This document shows, one piece after another, positions 8,388-17,092 of a DNA stretch of 64,000 nt. Position 1 is the first letter of the stretch. Every line of letters starts with the position of its first letter. The notes under the pieces were generated by a model. That model was not told the origin of the DNA, made no database searches, and saw only the letters and a list, made by a program, of their open reading frames with translations. The translations under genes and the position numbers were made by a program. The stretch is from Fredinandcohnia onubensis (GTDB lineage: Bacteria > Bacillota > Bacilli > Bacillales > Bacillaceae_L). The stretch is taken from NCBI RefSeq assembly GCF_002734285.1, contig NZ_NSEA01000015.1, positions 273 through 64,272 of the forward strand, written 5' to 3'.

Positions 8388-8812
8388 TATCGATCATCAC
8401 CTATACTCATAATAATTGTGAGTGATGTTCCAATGACCGCCAAGGCGACACCTACATCAAACAAAACCGCTGAAGCAAGCTCCGTTTCTCCGAAAACAGG
8501 GAGCTCAATGTATCCAAATGTTTGGGTTAAAAACGGCTCATCAAATAGCATGCTACCAACGCCTGTGCCAACTGCAATTAATACACCGACCGCAGCAACC
8601 ACTTTAAAATCAAGGGGCAAATTTTTACGGACCGTCTCTATATCAAAGGTTAGGAACAGAAGGACCAATCCGGCTGAAAAGGTTAAACCTCCGATGAAGC
8701 CACCGCCGGGATGGTGATGACCAGAAATAAACAAGTTGATTGCAAATGTAAAAATAATAATAACCGCAATCTTAGTGATACTTCTTATAATGACATCATT
8801 CGGCTCTTTCAT
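8387..8812 (-). CDS. mrpB: Na+/H+ antiporter subunit B (MrpB/MnhB)
   Basis: A 141-residue membrane protein with four helices and the signature GHHHPGGGFIGGL (near residues 31-43) of MrpB. It overlaps mrpA by 17 bp. In some Gram-negatives a homologous domain is fused to MrpA; here, as in other bacilli, it is separate. Confidence 0.95.
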   Translation of the reverse strand: MKEPNDVIIRSITKIAVIIIFTFAINLFISGHHHPGGGFIGGLTFSAGLVLLFLTFDIETVRKNLPLDFKVVAAVGVLIAVGTGVGSMLFDEPFLTQTFGYIELPVFGETELASAVLFDVGVALAVIGTSLTIIMSIGDDR

Positions 8813-11210
8813 CTGAACCCTCCTTTGCTAAACGTAGCTTAATTAATGAATAAACACCTAAACCTGCAATGGTTAACACGAGAATCTCGAGCATTGTATC
8901 AATCCCACGGAAATCAACAAGAATGGCATTGACGATATTCTTGGCTCCTGCAAGTTCATAGGCATTTTCATAGTAGCTTGAAATCGAATCAAATAAGCGA
9001 TTTCCGTTCACTGATAATGCCACTATTGTTACGACTACCCCTGACCCAATAGCTATGACCGCATTCGTTACCTTGAACGGGACTCGACTAATTTCTTTTC
9101 GCAATTGCGGTAAGTGATAGAAACATAATAGGAAAAGAGCTGTCGTGACGGTTTCCACAACCAGTTGAGTCAAAGCCAGATCTGGTGCGCGGAATAAGAC
9201 AAAGAAAAATGCTACTAAGTATCCTAGTGCCCCCACTGCAACAATCGAGGTAATTCTTGATTTTGAAAATAGAACGGTAACAGCTGAAACTACCGAAACA
9301 ATCATAATCGCTATTTCAAATAGTGTTGCCGGGTTATCATTCGATGAATCAAAGGAAATCCCATCGAATAACCAGATTGATCCACCGACAACAATAATCA
9401 TGAAGCCAAAGATATAAACTAGATAATCACGAATAAAACCTGTCATATAAAAGTTTGTAATTGAACCATATATTTGTTCCATTTTATTTAAAGCAAGATT
9501 ATATAGATGGTTGATTGTTAGTGACTGTGGGTACAACTTGTACACCCGGTACCATTTTCTAATATTGAGATAAAGAATTGTTCCAAGAACAACTACCCCA
9601 ATCGTCATCCAGAGTTCCTGATTCCAACCGTGCCAAGCAGTTATTTTTAACTTCACCACATCTGCCTCAGCAAGCATCGGCAATACAGAAGTTAACGCCG
9701 GCTTTAATAAATACTGTGAAACCAGATTCGGGAAAAAGAAACCAAGGATCACAAGCGAACCTAAAATAATCGGTGATAGTAACATTCCAAGTGGTGCTTC
9801 ATGAACAACACGGTCATTGTCGAGCTTATATTTCCCTCTAAACGTTTTAAATACAAGAATCATACAGTAAATAAATGTAAAGACACTTGCGATCCAAGCG
9901 ATAATAGGAATAAGTACACCAATCGTCGCCATGTTGAAAAAGTCCATTTTTGCTGCATTATTAACCGCTGCAAAAAACATTTCCTTACTTAAGAAACCAT
10001 TAAATGGAGGCAGTCCAGCCATTGAAAAGGCACCTATCACCATTAGCGTAAAGGATATAGGCATAAGATGAATTAGACCACCCAACCTTCGAATATCACG
10101 AGTCCCCGTTTCATGGTCAATTATCCCTACTACCATAAAGAGACTCCCTTTAAAAGTCGAGTGATTCAGCAAATGAAACAGAGCTGCAAAGACGGCTGTG
10201 CCGTAAATAGCTGTTTCATCCCCCAAACCGAAATACATCGCAGCCGACCCGAGACCAAGAAGACTCATGATCAAGCCTAATTGGCTAATCGTTGAATATG
10301 CCAATAATGCTTTTAAATCTGTCTGTCGTACCGCATTAACGGATCCATACAGCAATGTAATTAAACCTACACCCGTAACAAGGCAAAACCATTCAGATGA
10401 ACCGCCAAAAATAGGTGTTAATCGTGCAACTAAATAGATACCTGCTTTAACCATTGTGGCTGAATGTAAATAGGCACTAATGGGAGTCGGAGCTTCCATT
10501 GCATCTGGGAGCCAAATACTAAACGGAAATTGAGCAGATTTTGTAAAAGCACCTAGTAAAATTAATACCATCGCTGGTACGAATAAGGCGCTCGTTGATA
10601 TCGCATCAGCATTCAATAACATTTCACGAATGCTATAGGTTCCCGAGCTACTTGAAATCATAACAAGACCCGCAAGCATCGCTAATCCACCAAATATCGT
10701 AATTAGCATAGATTTTTGCGCACCATAGCGTGATTTCTCACGTTCATACCAATACGCAATTAATAGGAAAGAAGATACACTTGTTAATTCCCAAAATACG
10801 TACAGAACAAAGATATTATCAGAAAATACTAAGCCAAGCATGGCTCCCATGAACATCAGTAAATACACGTAAAAGTTATGAAGTGCTTCACGTTCTTTTG
10901 ATAAGTAAAAAATGGAATATAAAATAACCAATGCACCAATACCCGTAATTAATAATCCAAACATTAACCCTAATCCATCGATATAGGTAGTAAAATTAAT
11001 ATCATAGGAAGGTATCCAAGGAAGGCTTGTAATAATGGTATTCCCATTTGCAATATCGGGAATAAATGTAATAAGATAAACAAAAATCAGGAGTGGCACC
11101 AAGAACACGAACCAGCCCGTATGAATGTGAGTACAAAACTTCTTATATAATATAGGAACAAACACGGCGAAAATAAATGGTAGCATGATTAAAAAATGGA
11201 ACCAATACAT
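8796..11210 (-). CDS. mrpA: Na+/H+ antiporter subunit A (MrpA/MnhA)
   Basis: First and largest gene of the operon, about 804 residues; the B. subtilis protein has 801. The N-terminal two thirds is a NuoL-like channel with FWELTSVSSFLLI, PTPISAYLHSATMVKAG and AGLPPFNGFLSKE. The C-terminal part carries the MrpA-specific region (RAPDLALTQLVVETVTTALF). Although the frame is open to 11294, the ATG at 11210 has a perfect AAGGAGG eight bases upstream and starts at the hydrophobic first helix, so it is taken as the start. With MrpB-G it exchanges Na+ for H+ and supports pH and Na+ homeostasis, which suggests an organism exposed to alkaline or saline conditions. Confidence 0.95.
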   Translation of the reverse strand: MYWFHFLIMLPFIFAVFVPILYKKFCTHIHTGWFVFLVPLLIFVYLITFIPDIANGNTIITSLPWIPSYDINFTTYIDGLGLMFGLLITGIGALVILYSIFYLSKEREALHNFYVYLLMFMGAMLGLVFSDNIFVLYVFWELTSVSSFLLIAYWYEREKSRYGAQKSMLITIFGGLAMLAGLVMISSSSGTYSIREMLLNADAISTSALFVPAMVLILLGAFTKSAQFPFSIWLPDAMEAPTPISAYLHSATMVKAGIYLVARLTPIFGGSSEWFCLVTGVGLITLLYGSVNAVRQTDLKALLAYSTISQLGLIMSLLGLGSAAMYFGLGDETAIYGTAVFAALFHLLNHSTFKGSLFMVVGIIDHETGTRDIRRLGGLIHLMPISFTLMVIGAFSMAGLPPFNGFLSKEMFFAAVNNAAKMDFFNMATIGVLIPIIAWIASVFTFIYCMILVFKTFRGKYKLDNDRVVHEAPLGMLLSPIILGSLVILGFFFPNLVSQYLLKPALTSVLPMLAEADVVKLKITAWHGWNQELWMTIGVVVLGTILYLNIRKWYRVYKLYPQSLTINHLYNLALNKMEQIYGSITNFYMTGFIRDYLVYIFGFMIIVVGGSIWLFDGISFDSSNDNPATLFEIAIMIVSVVSAVTVLFSKSRITSIVAVGALGYLVAFFFVLFRAPDLALTQLVVETVTTALFLLCFYHLPQLRKEISRVPFKVTNAVIAIGSGVVVTIVALSVNGNRLFDSISSYYENAYELAGAKNIVNAILVDFRGIDTMLEILVLTIAGLGVYSLIKLRLAKEGSDERAE

Positions 11211-11555
11211 TGGAATCGCCTCCTTAAGTGGATGATTTTTACAAAATAGCTGAATAGATTGACTGATTTTGTAGCATGCGATATAGTCATACATAGTTTA
11301 TAAATTAAAGAACATTTTTTACTAACTTTTGCAATCAGTAGCTGTTTAAATTCCTACTGAAATATAGCTTAGCTGTTGCCTCGATTTATTCAAAAATTGG
11401 ATCAACTAGCAAAGTGAATTTTAATAGGTGGTGTGATAAATGTAAGCCCAGCTAAATAAAGGGTTTATCCTTTAGTAGTTCCTTATTTACTTGTTATTTA
11501 TGAAACGGAAGTTGGCTAGGCCAATGATTTCACATCAACTTCGAGGTGAGTAATA
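11211..11555. other. Divergent intergenic region between mrpA and the Usp gene
   Basis: 345 bp without a credible gene. Just before the plus-strand gene, GAAGTTG (11508-11514) can pair with CAACTTC (11536-11542), immediately in front of its GAGGTGAG ribosome site. The overlapping TTGGC-TAG-GCCAA can form an alternative local hairpin. This may be a small leader switch. I looked for a ydaO-type cyclic-di-AMP riboswitch and did not recognise one. No strong promoter hexamers were assigned. Confidence 0.35.
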
Positions 11556-12248
11556 ATGAAATTAATAAAAGAGCGAATGGACGAGAGTATCCTTGTCTGT
11601 GTATATTATGGCCCAAATGGTGAACGTCTCATCCAACGTGGTTGCAAGATTGCAAACATGCTTGATTGTCCACTTTATATCTTAACTGTTGATCCAAAGC
11701 CTTTCGATGATCTCGACCCTGAAAAGGTTAGCTACATTGAAAGATGGAAAGAGTTAGCAGACCAACATAGTGCGGATGCGTTTATTATCAAGGACAATGA
11801 AAAAAGACCAATTTCAAAAGTAATCGCAGATGTAGCGAGAGAGAAAAATGTTACCCAAATAATTCTTGGCCAAACCGCACAAAGTCGTTGGGAACAAATC
11901 GCAAAAGGTTCAATTATAAATTCATTGTTAAGAGAAATTCCTTTTGTAGATCTTCATATTATATCTGTTGCCCGTTACCTAAAAAACACTGAAGGCCATT
12001 TCGACAAGGGGGTTCGTGCATATCTAGTTCAAGAGGGTAACGAATACCGCCTCATCTTTAAACATACAAGAGACGTCCTTTTTGAAGGTATCTTCTTTAA
12101 AGAATTTGGCACAGACTTTAATAATGGAATTTTTAAATTCATGAAAGACCAGAAGACACTACAGGTCCAAGTGAAAGAGGATATCGTTTCCGATTTTACA
12201 AATGTAGAAATGAACACAAACTTAGACGACGATGATGACTTTTTATGA
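11556..12248 (+). CDS. Stand-alone KdpD-type universal stress protein
   Basis: A 230-residue soluble protein. Residues about 10-145 form a UspA-like fold matching the Usp domain in the middle of KdpD sensor kinases: ILVCVYYGPNGERLIQRGCKIA near the start, and REKNVTQIILGQTAQSRWE with GSIINSLLREIPFVDLHII further on. There is no kinase or membrane part. The C-terminal 85 residues are unrelated to KdpD and end in an acidic DDDDDFL tail. In staphylococcal KdpD this domain binds cyclic di-AMP, so a role in cation homeostasis beside the Mrp antiporter is attractive but inferred. Ribosome site GAGGTGAG; a strong terminator follows. Confidence 0.7.
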   Translation: MKLIKERMDESILVCVYYGPNGERLIQRGCKIANMLDCPLYILTVDPKPFDDLDPEKVSYIERWKELADQHSADAFIIKDNEKRPISKVIADVAREKNVTQIILGQTAQSRWEQIAKGSIINSLLREIPFVDLHIISVARYLKNTEGHFDKGVRAYLVQEGNEYRLIFKHTRDVLFEGIFFKEFGTDFNNGIFKFMKDQKTLQVQVKEDIVSDFTNVEMNTNLDDDDDFL

Positions 12249-12249
12249 C

Positions 12250-12282
12250 CACTCCGCTATTAAGCGGAGTTTTTTTATTGTG
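12250..12282. terminator. Terminator between Usp gene and recombinase gene
   Basis: ACTCCGC-TATTAA-GCGGAGT followed by seven T residues. A clear intrinsic terminator for the plus-strand Usp gene. Confidence 0.9.
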
Positions 12283-12289
12283 ATAAGAC

Positions 12290-12856
12290 TTATAGGTTTA
12301 CGTCCACTTTTACTAATTGCTTCTCTTCGTTATTGATTCCGATATATTTGAATGTTTCAGAAGGCGAATGATGATTGTAGATATCCATCAATATCGAAAT
12401 TGCAATTCCTTTCAGGTAGGCATGATAGCCAAATGTTTTCCGGAGAGTATGCGTTCCAACCTTCCCAGAAACCCCCACCTCTTTAGCAGCATGATTTATA
12501 ATCCGGTAAGCCTGCTGTCTAGAGATTGGTAGATTATCCTTCTTTGATTTAAATAAAAAATCACTGCCTTCATATTCTTCTTGTGAGCGTAAATAATCAG
12601 TCAGTTCATTTTTTATCATATTATTTAAATAGAAAGCTTTTACTTCCCCACTTGTAATGTCATTTATATAGAGGAAATCCTTCATTCCAGATTCATCCCA
12701 TACGTCTTCAACACGTAATGAAAGTAAATCACTGACCTTTAATCCTGTGTTAATCCCAAATACAAAAAATAATAAGTCTCGTTGGGATTGCTTTTTAAGC
12801 ACTTCCTTAATTTCATTTATTTTATTTACGTCTTTAATTGGATCGACAAATTCCAT
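12290..12856 (-). CDS. Short tyrosine recombinase/integrase-like protein
   Basis: About 188 residues from the ATG at 12856, chosen because GGCAGGGGG precedes it; the frame stays open to 12916. It consists almost only of the tyrosine-recombinase catalytic domain and lacks a full N-terminal core-binding domain. HTLRKTFGYH gives the His-x-x-Arg pair, and HHSPSETFKYIG gives the second His and the nucleophile Tyr. The usual first catalytic Arg (TGLR) is Lys here (NTGLKVSDLLSLR). No phage genes or att-like repeats were seen nearby. It could be a domesticated or weakly active recombinase; a Lys at this position makes normal activity doubtful. Confidence 0.75.
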   Translation of the reverse strand: MEFVDPIKDVNKINEIKEVLKKQSQRDLLFFVFGINTGLKVSDLLSLRVEDVWDESGMKDFLYINDITSGEVKAFYLNNMIKNELTDYLRSQEEYEGSDFLFKSKKDNLPISRQQAYRIINHAAKEVGVSGKVGTHTLRKTFGYHAYLKGIAISILMDIYNHHSPSETFKYIGINNEEKQLVKVDVNL

Positions 12857-13096
12857 CGATATCCCCCTGCCAATGTTACATAACTCAAAACTAACATACA
12901 TTAAGTAACATGACAAGAATCATGCTTACAAAATTTTTAGAGAAATGCCTTTCACTTAGTATTGAATAACACCATGTACTGCTAAAATCTCAAATTTTCA
13001 GCTAATAAATTGGATTATTTTTTTTGATGCAGGGCAAATTATAAGAAACTTTTTAGCAATTATCACCATTATCACAATGGAAAGGAGTTTTACGAG

Positions 13097-15313
13097 ATGA
13101 AAAGGTATGGATGGATTATTATTGTCCTGCTTGTTGTAATTGCCATCGGAGCTGGTGTCATGATTTCAAATAATATCGGCGAGGAAGAACAAGCTGAACA
13201 AGGCGTAGAAAACCAAGAAAAAGAATATCAGAAAGTAGACAAAGATAAGCATTTTTCAGTACAACACAAGGATTACCCTGGAAAAATTGCGCCAAAATTT
13301 TCAGCAGAAGATTTAACGGCTGCACCAACAGGAGATTGGATTACACATGGTGGAAATATCTTCAATGGCAGGTACTCTCCGCTAGACAAAATCAACAAAT
13401 CCAATGTAAAGGGCTTAAAAGCTGAATGGGTGACAAGTCTCGGCTCAGGTTATGAATTTAAATATTCAGGTGAAGCAACTCCAATTGTCTATGACGGGGT
13501 TATGTTCACCATTACCGGTGCTGACGATGTTCAAGCAATTGACGCAAGAACTGGTGAATTAATTTGGGAATACCGCCCTGAATTAGCAGCGAACTTAGAC
13601 ACGGTCTGCTGTGGATGGACAAGTCGTGGTGTCGGATTAGGAGACGGAAAAGTCTTTGTCGGACTTTTAGATGCAAGACTAGTTGCATTAGATCAAAAAA
13701 CAGGCGAACTTGTTTGGGAAACGAAAGTTGAGGATTGGGAAAAAGGATATACCATCACTAGTGCCCCTCTTTATTTTGATGGAATGGTATATACAGGGGC
13801 TGCTGGAGGTGAATATGGGATCCGCGGTTTCGTTGCTGCATTTGATGCTGATAAGGGTAAAGAAATTTGGAGAACCCATACGGTTCCTGGACCAGATGAG
13901 GTTGGACACGATACATGGCCGCAAGACACTGATGCATGGAAAAGAGGCGGGGCAGCTGTATGGCAAACCCCAGCAATTGACCCAGAGTTAGGACTTCTCT
14001 ATCTCTCAACTGGTAATCCATCTGCTGACCTTGATGGAAGCACTCGCGAAGGTGACAATTTATTTGCCGATTCCGTTCTCGCACTAGATGCGAAATCCGG
14101 TGAATACAAATGGCATTTCCAGGAAGTACATCATGATATTTGGGATTACGATGCACCAAACCCTGTCGTTTTATTTGATGTGGAAATGGAAGGCAAAATG
14201 AGAAAAGGTATTGCACAAGCTGGAAAAACTGGCTGGCTCTACATATTGGACCGAACTAACGGTGAACCACTTGTCGGTATCGAAGAAAAACCAGTACCAC
14301 AGGATGAAAGACAAAAAACAGCGGCAACTCAGCCGTTCCCGGTTGGAGATAATTTTATTCCTCAAGGAGTTACTGAAGAAGATGTTAAAAAGGATTTCCC
14401 TAGCGATTGGAAAGGTAAAATCGGTCCAATTTTCACACCGTTCTGGGATGAGTTTGTTACATTAAAACCGTCACCACAAGGTGGAGCAAACTGGCCACCA
14501 TCAGCTTACAACCCAAATACTGAGCTTTTCTATTTATTAGCAAATGATACGTATTTCTCATATTCACATCGTGAAGGTGATGAAGCGAACAATTACAAAG
14601 AAGGCGAAGTTTGGCTTGGTAGTGTATGGCAACCGGTAAACGGGGCTCCTGGCCGTGGTGTCGTAACTGCAATGGATATTAAAACGAACAAAATTGTTTG
14701 GCAGAAACATTGGGATACGATTGCCTATAGTGGCCTATTGACTACAAAAGGTGATCTCTTATTTGCAGGTCATAACGATGGAAGAATAATTGCATTCGAC
14801 GCAACTAACGGGAACGAATTATGGGAGTTTAAAATGGATGCGGGAGCAAACGCCCCTCCTATCACTTATGAAATTGATGGTAAGCAATATATTACAATTT
14901 TTGCTGCAGGTAACTCACTTGCAGGAACAACACATGGTGATAAAATCTATACCTTCTCACTAGAAGGTGCATATGCATCCCTAGAAGATATACCTGAAGA
15001 TAAAATCAACGTTTCACCAACAGCAAATGAACCTGAAGCTACTGATAAGAAACAAGATGCAGAAGAAGGAGACAAATCAACTGCACATGAAGGCGCAGAC
15101 ATTTACAAAAACAACTGCTTGGCATGTCACGGCGACAACGGTGAAGGCGGTCACAATGGACCAAACTTACAGAAGAGTGAAATGCTCCAAGATAGAGAAG
15201 CTTTGATTAATCAAATTAAAAATGGTAGCGCTGGAATGCCTCCATTTAAGGACACCTTGGACGATAATCAAATCGATGCATTAGTTGAATATCTACAAAG
15301 CCTTGGTAAGTAA
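13097..15313 (+). CDS. PQQ-dependent dehydrogenase with C-terminal cytochrome c domain
   Basis: A 738-residue quinohaemoprotein. Residues 5-24 form an uncleaved-looking membrane anchor followed by an acidic linker. Residues about 75-620 form an eight-bladed quinoprotein propeller with the adjacent-cysteine pair C171-C172 (DTVCCGWTSRG) and W349-D350-Y351-D352, which should hold the catalytic Asp and a second Asp two residues later. After an acidic linker, C674-L-A-C677-H678 binds haem c in a small cytochrome domain. It should oxidise alcohols or other small substrates on the outer membrane face and pass electrons through haem to the respiratory chain. The DxD pattern is the one associated with lanthanide-using enzymes. 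No pqq biosynthesis genes lie in the window. Confidence 0.9.
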   Translation: MKRYGWIIIVLLVVIAIGAGVMISNNIGEEEQAEQGVENQEKEYQKVDKDKHFSVQHKDYPGKIAPKFSAEDLTAAPTGDWITHGGNIFNGRYSPLDKINKSNVKGLKAEWVTSLGSGYEFKYSGEATPIVYDGVMFTITGADDVQAIDARTGELIWEYRPELAANLDTVCCGWTSRGVGLGDGKVFVGLLDARLVALDQKTGELVWETKVEDWEKGYTITSAPLYFDGMVYTGAAGGEYGIRGFVAAFDADKGKEIWRTHTVPGPDEVGHDTWPQDTDAWKRGGAAVWQTPAIDPELGLLYLSTGNPSADLDGSTREGDNLFADSVLALDAKSGEYKWHFQEVHHDIWDYDAPNPVVLFDVEMEGKMRKGIAQAGKTGWLYILDRTNGEPLVGIEEKPVPQDERQKTAATQPFPVGDNFIPQGVTEEDVKKDFPSDWKGKIGPIFTPFWDEFVTLKPSPQGGANWPPSAYNPNTELFYLLANDTYFSYSHREGDEANNYKEGEVWLGSVWQPVNGAPGRGVVTAMDIKTNKIVWQKHWDTIAYSGLLTTKGDLLFAGHNDGRIIAFDATNGNELWEFKMDAGANAPPITYEIDGKQYITIFAAGNSLAGTTHGDKIYTFSLEGAYASLEDIPEDKINVSPTANEPEATDKKQDAEEGDKSTAHEGADIYKNNCLACHGDNGEGGHNGPNLQKSEMLQDREALINQIKNGSAGMPPFKDTLDDNQIDALVEYLQSLGK

Positions 15314-15318
15314 CAGGT

Positions 15319-15355
15319 AAGGGAATCGTTTGGCGACGATTCCTTTTTTTTTGGT
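15319..15355 (+). terminator. Terminator of the PQQ dehydrogenase gene
   Basis: GGAATCGT pairs with ACGATTCC around a short loop and is followed by nine T residues. Confidence 0.9.
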
Positions 15356-15365
15356 GTTTGGAGAT

Positions 15366-15612
15366 GATGGACTTCACTCCCCTCCTCCTCGCTCGGGACT
15401 TCATCGACCACATGAAGGACTTTAGCTTGCTCCCTCCTCTACGCTCGGGACTTCATCGACCACATGAAGGACTTTAGCTTGCTTCCTCCTCCTCGCATGG
15501 GAACTTCATCGACCGCATGAAGGACTTTAGCTTGCTTCCTCCTCCACGTTCAGGCCTTCATAGATCGGATGAAGGACTTTAACCTGCTCCTCCTCCTCGC
15601 TCAGGCCTTCAG
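15366..15612. repeat. Second 52-bp tandem repeat array
   Basis: CTTCAT-type unit starts occur at 15399, 15451, 15504, 15556 and a degenerate one at 15607 (51-53 bp spacing), preceded by a partial unit from about 15366. Each complete unit has CTTCAT-N7-ATGAAG followed by GACTTTAGCTTGC and a pyrimidine-rich stretch. Period and dyad match the array at 10-171 although the rest of the unit differs. The array lies between a terminator and the dctP promoter region. Confidence 0.88.
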
Positions 15613-15891
15613 AGCCCCAACTAACCAATCCCACCGACAATCCACCGTATCCCTAAATAAGCCTTGAAAAAGATATACAAGTATAATATCCCGAATTAAA
15701 ATTTCAATAAATTCAGTAATTTAGTCCTATAATTTTTTGAACTCCCAATTACACTATTTAGCCAAATCTAAGGAGAGATTATATAGACATAATTACTCGT
15801 TGTGAAAGGTTAAAAGCATTAACTATTATTGAAGCTATTGAAATTCTTGGAAGCTATTTTGTTTTTAAAAAAATGTAGGAATTCTGTCGTC

Positions 15892-15905
15892 CTTTAACGC
15901 TTTCA
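15892..15905 (-). promoter_or_regulatory. cre-like CcpA site upstream of dctP
   Basis: On the minus strand TGAAAGCGTTAAAG matches the cre consensus TGWNANCGNTNWCA at 12 of 14 positions. It lies about 55 bp upstream of the dctP -10 box. This suggests carbon catabolite control of the TRAP transporter. Inference only. Confidence 0.4.
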
Positions 15906-15959
15906 TTAAAAAAATTATCAAAAAACACAAAATATTGTAGAAAAATGATAAAAAGATGT

Positions 15960-15965
15960 TATAAT
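15960..15965 (+). promoter_or_regulatory. -10 box of dctP
   Basis: A perfect TATAAT lies 43 bp before the dctP start, with TTGTAG as a possible -35 at a long 19-bp spacing. The rest of 15613-15959 is AT-rich with no supported gene. Confidence 0.45.
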
Positions 15966-16008
15966 GTTCAATATCGTATAAAATTTTCTGAAAATAGGGG
16001 GCTTTATC

Positions 16009-17046
16009 ATGAAAGGAAAAAAACTTTCCTGGATGGTACTCTTCCTCGTGTTTGCTTTAGTTTTAGCAGCATGTGGAGGTAATGAATCCAGTAGCGAAGG
16101 CGAATCATCATCTGATGGCGCTAAAGACGAAGGAAAAACATACACAATTAAAGCAGGGCATTCTCAAACAGAAGAACACCCTTATCATCTTGCATTACTT
16201 GATTTAGCTGAAAATGTGAAAGAACGTACTGATGGAAAAGTTACAATCGAAATTTTCCCACTTAACCAATTAGGTGCAGAGAGAGAACTAACAGAAGCAC
16301 TTACACTCGGAACTGCTGATATGTCAATTTCATCAACAGCGCCAATTGCAAACTTCTATCCACAAATTGGTATCGTTGATTTACCATTCTTATTTGAATC
16401 AAGAGAACATGCATACAGCGTACTTGATGGACAAGTTGGTCAAGATCTATTAGCTGGTATGGAAGATGTTGGGCTTGTGGGTCTTGCTTGGGCTGAAAAT
16501 GGTTTCCGCCATATCACAAACAGCAAACACCCAATCACAAAGCCTGAAGATTTAAAAGGATTAAAGATCCGTACACAAGAAAACCAAATTCACTTAGATG
16601 CGTTCAATGCTCTTGGTGCTCAACCAACACCAATGGCATGGAACGAAGCTTTAACGGCTCTACAACAAGGCGTTGTTGATGCACAAGAAAATCCATTAAT
16701 CATTGCAGATACGTACAAGCTTTATGATGCTAACCAAACATACATGACATTAACAGGACATATTTACTCACCGGCAGTTGTATTGTTCAGTAAATCTGTT
16801 TTTGATACACTTCCAGCTGATTACCAAGATATTCTTAAGGAAGAAGCAAAAATTGCGGGTGATAAAGTTCGTGAACTTAGCACAAAAGCTGACACTGATT
16901 CTTTACAGGTAGTAAAAGATGCGGGTATGGAAGTTATCGAAGATGTTGATGTACAACCATTCCGTGACGCAATTCAGTCTGTATATAAAAAGTACGAAAA
17001 AGACTTTGGTAAAGAAAACATCGAAGCAATCTTAAACGGAAATTAA
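16009..17046 (+). CDS. dctP: TRAP transporter substrate-binding lipoprotein DctP
   Basis: A 345-residue lipoprotein: signal peptide with lipobox LAAC-G near residues 20-24, then a Ser/Glu-rich linker. The mature protein has DctP-family hallmarks: HPYHLALLDLAENVKERT near residue 60, and LKGLKIRTQENQIHLDAFNA near residue 185, which contains the conserved Arg that binds carboxylates in this family, followed by LTALQQGVVDAQENP. It should capture an organic acid outside the cell and deliver it to the DctQM carrier, which is driven by Na+. The substrate cannot be told from sequence. Ribosome site AGGGGG. A terminator-like hairpin and an unusual structured spacer separate it from dctQ. Confidence 0.93.
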   Translation: MKGKKLSWMVLFLVFALVLAACGGNESSSEGESSSDGAKDEGKTYTIKAGHSQTEEHPYHLALLDLAENVKERTDGKVTIEIFPLNQLGAERELTEALTLGTADMSISSTAPIANFYPQIGIVDLPFLFESREHAYSVLDGQVGQDLLAGMEDVGLVGLAWAENGFRHITNSKHPITKPEDLKGLKIRTQENQIHLDAFNALGAQPTPMAWNEALTALQQGVVDAQENPLIIADTYKLYDANQTYMTLTGHIYSPAVVLFSKSVFDTLPADYQDILKEEAKIAGDKVRELSTKADTDSLQVVKDAGMEVIEDVDVQPFRDAIQSVYKKYEKDFGKENIEAILNGN

Positions 17047-17058
17047 TCTAAATAAAAA

Positions 17059-17092
17059 AACTTGGTGAGTGCCTAGCACAATCCAAGTTTTT
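17059..17092 (+). terminator. Hairpin after dctP
   Basis: AACTTGG (17059-17065) pairs with CCAAGTT (17083-17089) and is followed by T residues. Such a partial terminator between binding-protein and membrane genes commonly lowers expression of the distal genes. Confidence 0.6.

Noticed and set aside
11411-11555. Cyclic di-AMP (ydaO) or M-box riboswitch before the Usp gene
   Set aside because: Only short stems are visible and none of the conserved riboswitch cores was recognised.
13688-14672. Several antisense reading frames within the PQQ dehydrogenase gene
   Set aside because: They are shadows of a well-supported gene with no motifs or ribosome sites.
12290-15313. Prophage or integrative element around the recombinase
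   Set aside because: No other phage, plasmid or conjugation genes and no att-like direct repeats are visible near it.
15366-15612. Second possible CRISPR array
   Set aside because: Whole 52-bp units are conserved, spacing drifts by a base and there are no cas genes.
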